A stretch of DNA of 64,000 nt from Datnioides undecimradiatus (lineage: Eukaryota; Chordata; Actinopteri; Lobotiformes; Datnioididae). The DNA lies in the NCBI GenBank assembly GCA_008933995.1, contig WARS01004318.1, forward strand, positions 1,881,589 to 1,945,588, in the 5' to 3' direction. Positions within the stretch are counted from its first letter, which is position 1; every line of letters starts with the position of its first letter. Shown here piece after piece: positions 63,618 to 64,000 of this stretch. The notes beneath the pieces were generated by a model that made no database searches, was not told the DNA's origin, and saw nothing but the letters and a program-made list of their open reading frames with translations. The position numbers were made by a program, and so were the translations under genes.

Positions 63618-63829
63618 CACAGAAATGTGTCTTACAGCTGATCCAGAGTCATTTATCAAGCTGCTGACACACAGAAATGTGTCTTACAGCTGATCCAGAG
63701 TCAGTTTATCAAGGCTGCTGACACACAGAAATGTGTCTTACAGCTGATCCAGAGTCAGTTTAAGAAGCTGCTGACACACAGAAATGTGTCTTACAGCTGA
63801 TCCAGAGTCAGTTTATGAAGCTGCTGATG
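63618..63829 (+). repeat. Minisatellite, four units of 52-54 bp
   Basis: Units start at cacagaaatgtgtcttacag at 63618, 63670, 63724 and 63777. Each continues ctgatccagagtcagtttat + caagctgctgaca. Units differ by a few substitutions and 1-2 bp indels. Confidence 0.95.
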
Positions 63830-64000
63830 CACAAACACAACACTGACACATGCACAGAGAGGAGACCAGATGAAATGATTGTTGTAATGTTTTAATGCAG
63901 AAATGTTCCACTCTGTAAGTTTCAGTAAACTTCCTGTTGCTCTAACAAACCTTTGGCCCTTCACTGTAAACTGCGTGCACCTGAATGCTGATCTGCTGTC

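Noticed and set aside
63618-63829. CRISPR-like regular repeat
   Set aside because: Contiguous tandem units without unique spacers in a vertebrate genome; it is a minisatellite.

Overview
This window is vertebrate nuclear DNA, almost certainly from a ray-finned (probably percomorph) teleost. Genes are split by short GT-AG introns, coding density is low, (CA)n/(GT)n microsatellites are frequent, and several interspersed repeats are of kinds I recognise from teleost genomes: the ACTTAAGTAAAAGTA-type element, the GTTAGCATGCTAA-type element, the GGCAAGGCAAGTTTATTT-type element and 5'-truncated non-LTR retrotransposons. There is no operon structure, ribosome binding site, CRISPR array or phage. The family names rest on residue-level resemblance read by eye. 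No database search was run.

Layout. (1) 1-3660: no gene recognised. (2) 3733-8361, plus strand: a complete seven-exon gene for the SH3-SH2-SH3 adaptor GRAP2/GADS (289 aa). (3) 11326-24579, plus strand: a complete five-exon fam83f gene (533 aa) with a GC-rich, E-box-rich promoter and a C-terminal polybasic CaaX tail. (4) 36198-27773, minus strand: a complete thirteen-exon cytohesin gene (401 aa; Sec7 then PH domain), closest to cytohesin-4, tail-to-tail with fam83f. (5) 36.3-54.7 kb: a gene-poor stretch with two dead LINE fragments in opposite orientation, a 1-kb degenerate purine-rich repeat field and several interspersed repeats. (6) 54.83-55.07 kb: a GC-rich stretch ending in a strong splice donor, possibly the untranslated first exon of a plus-strand gene outside the window. 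(7) 55.1-64 kb: no coding sequence; repeats, including a four-copy 52-54 bp minisatellite at the right end.

All splice joins of the three genes keep reading frame across every intron, and each model ends at a sensible stop, so these structures are firm. grap2 next to fam83f in the same orientation matches the mammalian arrangement (human 22q13.1). The cytohesin neighbour is a linkage I do not recall as immediate in mammals. GRAP2 couples SLP-76/LAT in T-cell receptor signalling. Cytohesin-4 is a leukocyte ARF exchange factor. FAM83F is an epithelial scaffold for casein kinase 1. They share no single pathway.

I did not find a clearly new biological system. The observations most worth following up are a (TG)n tract replacing the polypyrimidine tract of the grap2 SH2 exon, the fam83f polybasic-CaaX tail, the unusual N-terminus and fixed diglycine form of the cytohesin, and the orphan first-exon candidate near 55 kb.
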